The position numbers and the translations under genes are program-made. The notes beneath the pieces are model-generated. The model ran no database searches. It was given only the letters and a program-made list of their open reading frames with translations, and was not told the DNA's origin. A stretch of 64,000 nucleotides of DNA from Tritrichomonas musculus (taxonomy: Eukaryota > Parabasalia > Tritrichomonadida > Tritrichomonadidae): NCBI GenBank assembly GCA_039105265.1, contig JAPFFF010000013.1, positions 620,001 through 684,000 on the forward strand. Direction: 5' to 3'. Positions 60,800-64,000 of this stretch are shown one piece after another. How positions within the stretch are numbered: position 1 is the stretch's first letter; every line of letters begins with the position of its first letter.

Positions 60800-61970
60800 A
60801 TTTAATAAATATTTTTTTTTTTTTAACATGATCTATTTTAATAAATTTTTTTTTTACTTTTTTCTTTTTAACATGATCAATTATTATATCTGAATGGTTT
60901 ATAAGAAGCTTTAATGAATCAAAAAACATTCGGTAGGAATAAAAAAAGCACCGAACTTTTTTTTTTTGAATGGTTTATTAAAACTTTTTGAATTAATTGT
61001 GATACATTCTTAGATTATCTAAATATTAAGCTAATATTATACCTTTTTCCTGAGTTTAAAAGCATATTATAAAAATAAATAAATAAAAAAAATATCGTGA
61101 GAGAAAGTTATAAACTGGAATCGAAAAGTCGATATCGCCAAATAAGCATTGAATTTTTTATTTTAAAACAGAATTATTATTTTTGAGCAAAAAAAATAAG
61201 TGATTAGCGCCAAGCCAGCAAACCACTAAACTTTATCAATGAAAATACTCCACAAGTTCAATCATTTCAATTTTCTGCTATAACCCAACTTCAATATTCA
61301 ATTTTGAAATAACATTAATTTCTCGAGTGATGCTCCAAAATAATCCAAAATTAGTCGATAAAGCAATAGAAAGCCTACTAATTATGATGATTCCACGCAT
61401 TTCTAGTCTTTTTATGTAGTTTTTACTCTCTTTATTTTCAATCAATTAACATAATAGGAATTAAATGAAAAAAAATTAAGCTTTTCTACTATTTTTAATA
61501 AAGAAAACTCAATTAAACTATACAATAAGCATTCGAAAGGCTTTCAATTGATACAATTACATAATTAATTTCAATCATTCTACCACAACTACTTCATTTT
61601 TCTTCAATACAATGCAAAAATCGATGCATGTCTCATTAAAAGAAGTTATACTCACCAAAATAAGTGATGAAGAAAGAAGAAGTTGGTGTTTATTATTACT
61701 GGCTACATCTTAAATCGAAACTTTTTGAATAAAAATTATATAATTTTCAAACTTTTTGAGATCATCAAAATCTCGATATCATTATTTTCACTTTTTGATA
61801 AGCATTTTTCAGAGAGTTCTTAATTTTTGTTTGATTGAAAAAAATAATTGCCTCAAAATCGATATCCTGTTTTTGATTCCAGTTTATATGGATTTTTTTT
61901 TTTTTTAATTTAGGAAAGATATCTTTTTTTTTATTTCCTATTTGAATTTTTCGGATAGATACATTTATTT
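60800..61970. other. MULE internal non-coding part
   Basis: A/T-rich, with inverted copies of sequences found upstream of the transposase: ACATTCGGTAGGA at about 60927 and GAATGGTTTAT at about 60893 and 60968. No open frame of note. Confidence 0.5.
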
Positions 61971-62342
61971 AATGCTAGTATAATTATTGAATATTAATTA
62001 TGAGAGTCAAAATGAAAATTTCGAAATTTGCATGGTAAATGAATCGTATATTGTTATTAAAGTGTTGATAGCGGTAAATTTGCATTTGTTTTTGTATTTT
62101 GAGAAGCATGGCGTAATGATATCAGTATCAGCATTTTAAGATTTGGATGAAATGCACGAAAAAAATTGCCAAATGATATTGATAACTTATTATATTAAAG
62201 TATTAACGCGTTTTTTATCATTTTGTTCTTGCTATTGTTGAAGAAAAGCTCAGGGAAAAAAAAACTTGGAATTTCCAAGTTTTCTTGACATGTGAAATAA
62301 AAAAAACTTGGAAATTCCAAGTTGGAATTTTTTTCCTAATCC
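61971..62342 (-). repeat. MULE right TIR
   Basis: Inverse of 58274-58646, ending CCTAATCC before the second GATTAATAT (62343-62351). Confidence 0.85.
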
Positions 62343-62351
62343 GATTAATAT

Positions 62352-63295
62352 ACTATGGCATATGCTACTTATAACTATATATCAAATGTTTCGATTATAT
62401 AATTTTATATATATTAAATTTTATTTTTTAAAAAACGAAACAATTGTGAAGTGAAAAAAATTGGCAAAAAAATCTAAATTAAATTGGTGAAATAAATTAG
62501 ATTTAAAATAATTATTTTTATGTTATTATATATATATATTATTTATTTATTATTTTGGAGGATTTATTATTTGTGCATTGATTTATGGTTGCTATTAAAT
62601 AGCATATATAATAAAAACTATATGAACCATCATTTTAAACGCAGGTAAAAATGGAATCAATATTTAATATAATATTGCACAACTATATTTAAATAATTAT
62701 CAAAATAATTTCATATGAATATCATTCTACTCAAAAAAATTGTATTAGTTTTATTTTATCAAAAATTAATTTTCTCACAATTTTTTATATTGAATTTAAA
62801 TATATTTTTTTGTTTCTTCTTTTGGTTATTTATGCAAATGATAAAATTATAATTGCTTTATAAACATAAATAAATATTATGATATAAAAACAAATCGAAT
62901 ATTCCTTTTAAATATCTAGTTATATTAATTATTTTTCTTGAACATTCCTTATTTACCTATATCATTAAAAGATTATTTTATTTACCATCACCAAGGTAGC
63001 TCGAATATAACTTATATCAACATAAATTTAGCAAATAATATTATAGATATTTATGATAAAATAATGAAAAAATATTTTGAATTCATTGAATTATTACATC
63101 AAAAATTGATAATAAAATCAGTTTTGAAAGATATTTTGTAAAAAAATTAAGGGCATTTATTTTGAAACAATAATATGGTAAGGTTCTAATTGATACTGAG
63201 TTTTTAAAATTTACTAACATATTATATACTTCATATAGTTTATTTATATATAATAAATTAATAATTTCATTTGATATTCAGTGAGTTTTACAAAT
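62352..63295. other. residual interior of the mariner-type element
   Basis: About 0.94 kb between the MULE duplication and the right mariner TIR. Only short frames (for example 62938-63141, 67 residues) are open, and I could not recognise a mariner DD34D motif. Consistent with a decayed transposase gene. Confidence 0.45.
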
Positions 63296-63423
63296 CGCAC
63301 GAACTTTTTCACCACCCGATAATTAAAAAAATAATAAAGATATTATTGAATTTTTTTAGAAATAAAAGGTGACCTGCTAAAATTTTTATCATGAATCTTT
63401 GCACTCTTTACAATGAGATAAAT

Positions 63424-64000
63424 TTACAAATAGTTTCTATGATAAATGTTAAAAAGGGTCTTTTTGGCTGGAAGCATGATAATTTCATGGTTACTAAATA
63501 TGTTTATCTCAAATGATTCATATAATGTGTTTTCTTCAATTTCAACAATCTGAAGCTGTGGGCAATATGAAAATGCATATTTACAAATTTGTGTGACGTG
63601 AGATGGAATCACGATGCTTGAAAGCTTTGAATCTGAGAATGCATAATCTTCGATTGTTTGAAGTTCAGAATTTGGTTCAAATTCAACTCGAGAAAGTTGT
63701 TCGCAGTCTGAAAAAGCAAATTCACAAATTTGTGTGACGTGAGATGGAATCACAATGCTTGAAAGCTTCGAACGTGAGAATGCATTTTCCCCAATTGCTA
63801 TAAGTTCAGAATTTGGTTCAAATTCAACTCGAGAAAGTTGTCCGCAATATGCAAAAGCAAATCCACAAATTTGTGTGACGTGAGCTGGAATCACGATGCT
63901 TGAAAGCTTTAAATTGTTGAATGCATATTCTCCGATTGTTCGGAGTTCAGAATTTGGTTCAAATTCAACTCGGGAAAGTTGTTCGCAGTCTGAAAAAGCA
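63424..64000 (-). CDS. BspA-like LRR_5 protein, 5' part outside window
   Basis: The frame is open from the right edge to a stop at 63424 (about 191 residues visible). It consists of LRR_5 units alternating QLSRVEFEPNSEL..I...AF and SKLSSIVIPSHVTQICEFAF, with a period of 46 residues (138 bp) and nearly identical DNA copies. The C-terminal end (LQIVEIEENTLYESFEINIF, then a short basic tail) is the usual end of the family; no membrane anchor is visible. It is distinct from the LRR gene at 20270. Trichomonad BspA-like proteins are often surface proteins, but location here cannot be judged without the N-terminus. Confidence 0.85.
   Translation of the reverse strand, partial: AFSDCEQLSRVEFEPNSELRTIGEYAFNNLKLSSIVIPAHVTQICGFAFAYCGQLSRVEFEPNSELIAIGENAFSRSKLSSIVIPSHVTQICEFAFSDCEQLSRVEFEPNSELQTIEDYAFSDSKLSSIVIPSHVTQICKYAFSYCPQLQIVEIEENTLYESFEINIFSNHEIIMLPAKKTLFNIYHRNYL

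Larger units (their letters stand above)
58274..62342 (+). mobile_element. complete MULE (Mutator-like element), 4.07 kb
   Basis: Long TIRs (58274-58646 and 61971-62342) start GGATTAGGAAAAAAATTCC and contain a self-complementary ACTTGGAATTTCCAAGT / ACTTGGAAATTCCAAGT block near the tip. A 9-bp duplication GATTAATAT flanks it, the typical MULE length. It carries one transposase gene. A second, inner pair of inverted sequences with TCCTACCGAATG surrounds the gene (about 58727-58740 and 60923-60940), together with repeated GAATGGTTTAT motifs. The MULE abuts the Polinton without a spacer. Confidence 0.9.
38909..63319. mobile_element. mariner-type element carrying a Polinton and a MULE
   Basis: TCGGGTGGTGAAAAAGTTCG at 38909 is matched in inverse at the right end (63296-63319); the exact match is about 24 bp. 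TA flanks both ends (38907-38908 and 63320-63321). The AAAAGTTCGTGCG ending of the TIR is of the mariner kind. If the Polinton and MULE with their target duplications are removed, about 1.2 kb remains (38909-39155 plus about 62348-63319), the size of a mariner. No intact transposase is visible in the remaining interior, so it is probably decayed. The whole nest is 24.4 kb. Confidence 0.7.

Noticed and set aside
62938-63141. Possible mariner transposase remnant
   Set aside because: No DD34D-type motif recognisable on either strand; left as uncharacterised interior.

Overview
The window looks like a chromosome piece from a trichomonad parasite (Parabasalia), most likely Tritrichomonas or a close relative. 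The evidence is the very high A+T, the intronless genes, and host gene families typical of the group: DUF3447-type ankyrin proteins, BspA-like LRR_5 proteins, BTB/BACK proteins, a TKL-like kinase, a calpain and an initiator-binding-domain protein. Several host genes have TCA-Py-T/A initiator (Inr) motifs just before the ATG, and one contains a Maverick/Polinton of the trichomonad kind. The species call is inference.

Region 1-22 kb is host sequence. It holds a cut-off small ORF, a BTB-like membrane protein, a DUF3447 ankyrin protein with a hexapeptide expansion, a small Lys-rich protein, a frameshifted initiator-binding-domain protein, tRNA-Pro(AGG), a calpain with an odd C-terminal extension, a large ankyrin protein, a kinase with a coiled coil and decayed ankyrin tail, a kinase relic, a MITE, a BTB-BACK-F5/8C protein and a frameshifted LRR_5 protein.

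Region 22-39 kb is repeat-rich. A 1.9-kb TA-flanked element is followed by a split ankyrin array on the minus strand (34977 down to 24232). That array is interrupted by a 6.7-kb palindrome with arms of about 2.15 kb, and one arm carries a 1.07-kb TA-flanked insertion. A second DUF3447 ankyrin gene, a small MITE and an 860-bp foldback element complete the region.

Region 38.9-63.3 kb is a nest of mobile elements. A mariner-type element (25-bp TIRs, TA target duplication) contains a complete 19.1-kb Polinton with 234-bp TIRs that look identical by eye and a GATTA duplication. Directly against the Polinton's right end, with no spacer, sits a 4.1-kb MULE with about 373-bp TIRs and a 9-bp duplication. 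The Polinton carries a packaging ATPase, a major capsid protein, small membrane-active capsid-like proteins, a 1312-residue fibre-like protein, an integrase and a protein-primed DNA polymerase B with an OTU-like domain, plus unknown genes. It therefore reads as an integrated virus-like genome. Its genes use an A/T-rich upstream motif (TTTTTATC in five) rather than the host Inr, except the last gene. An array of GC-rich iterons lies beside the polymerase promoter.

The window ends in a second BspA-like LRR_5 gene cut by the edge. All family assignments come from motifs read by eye; no searches were run.
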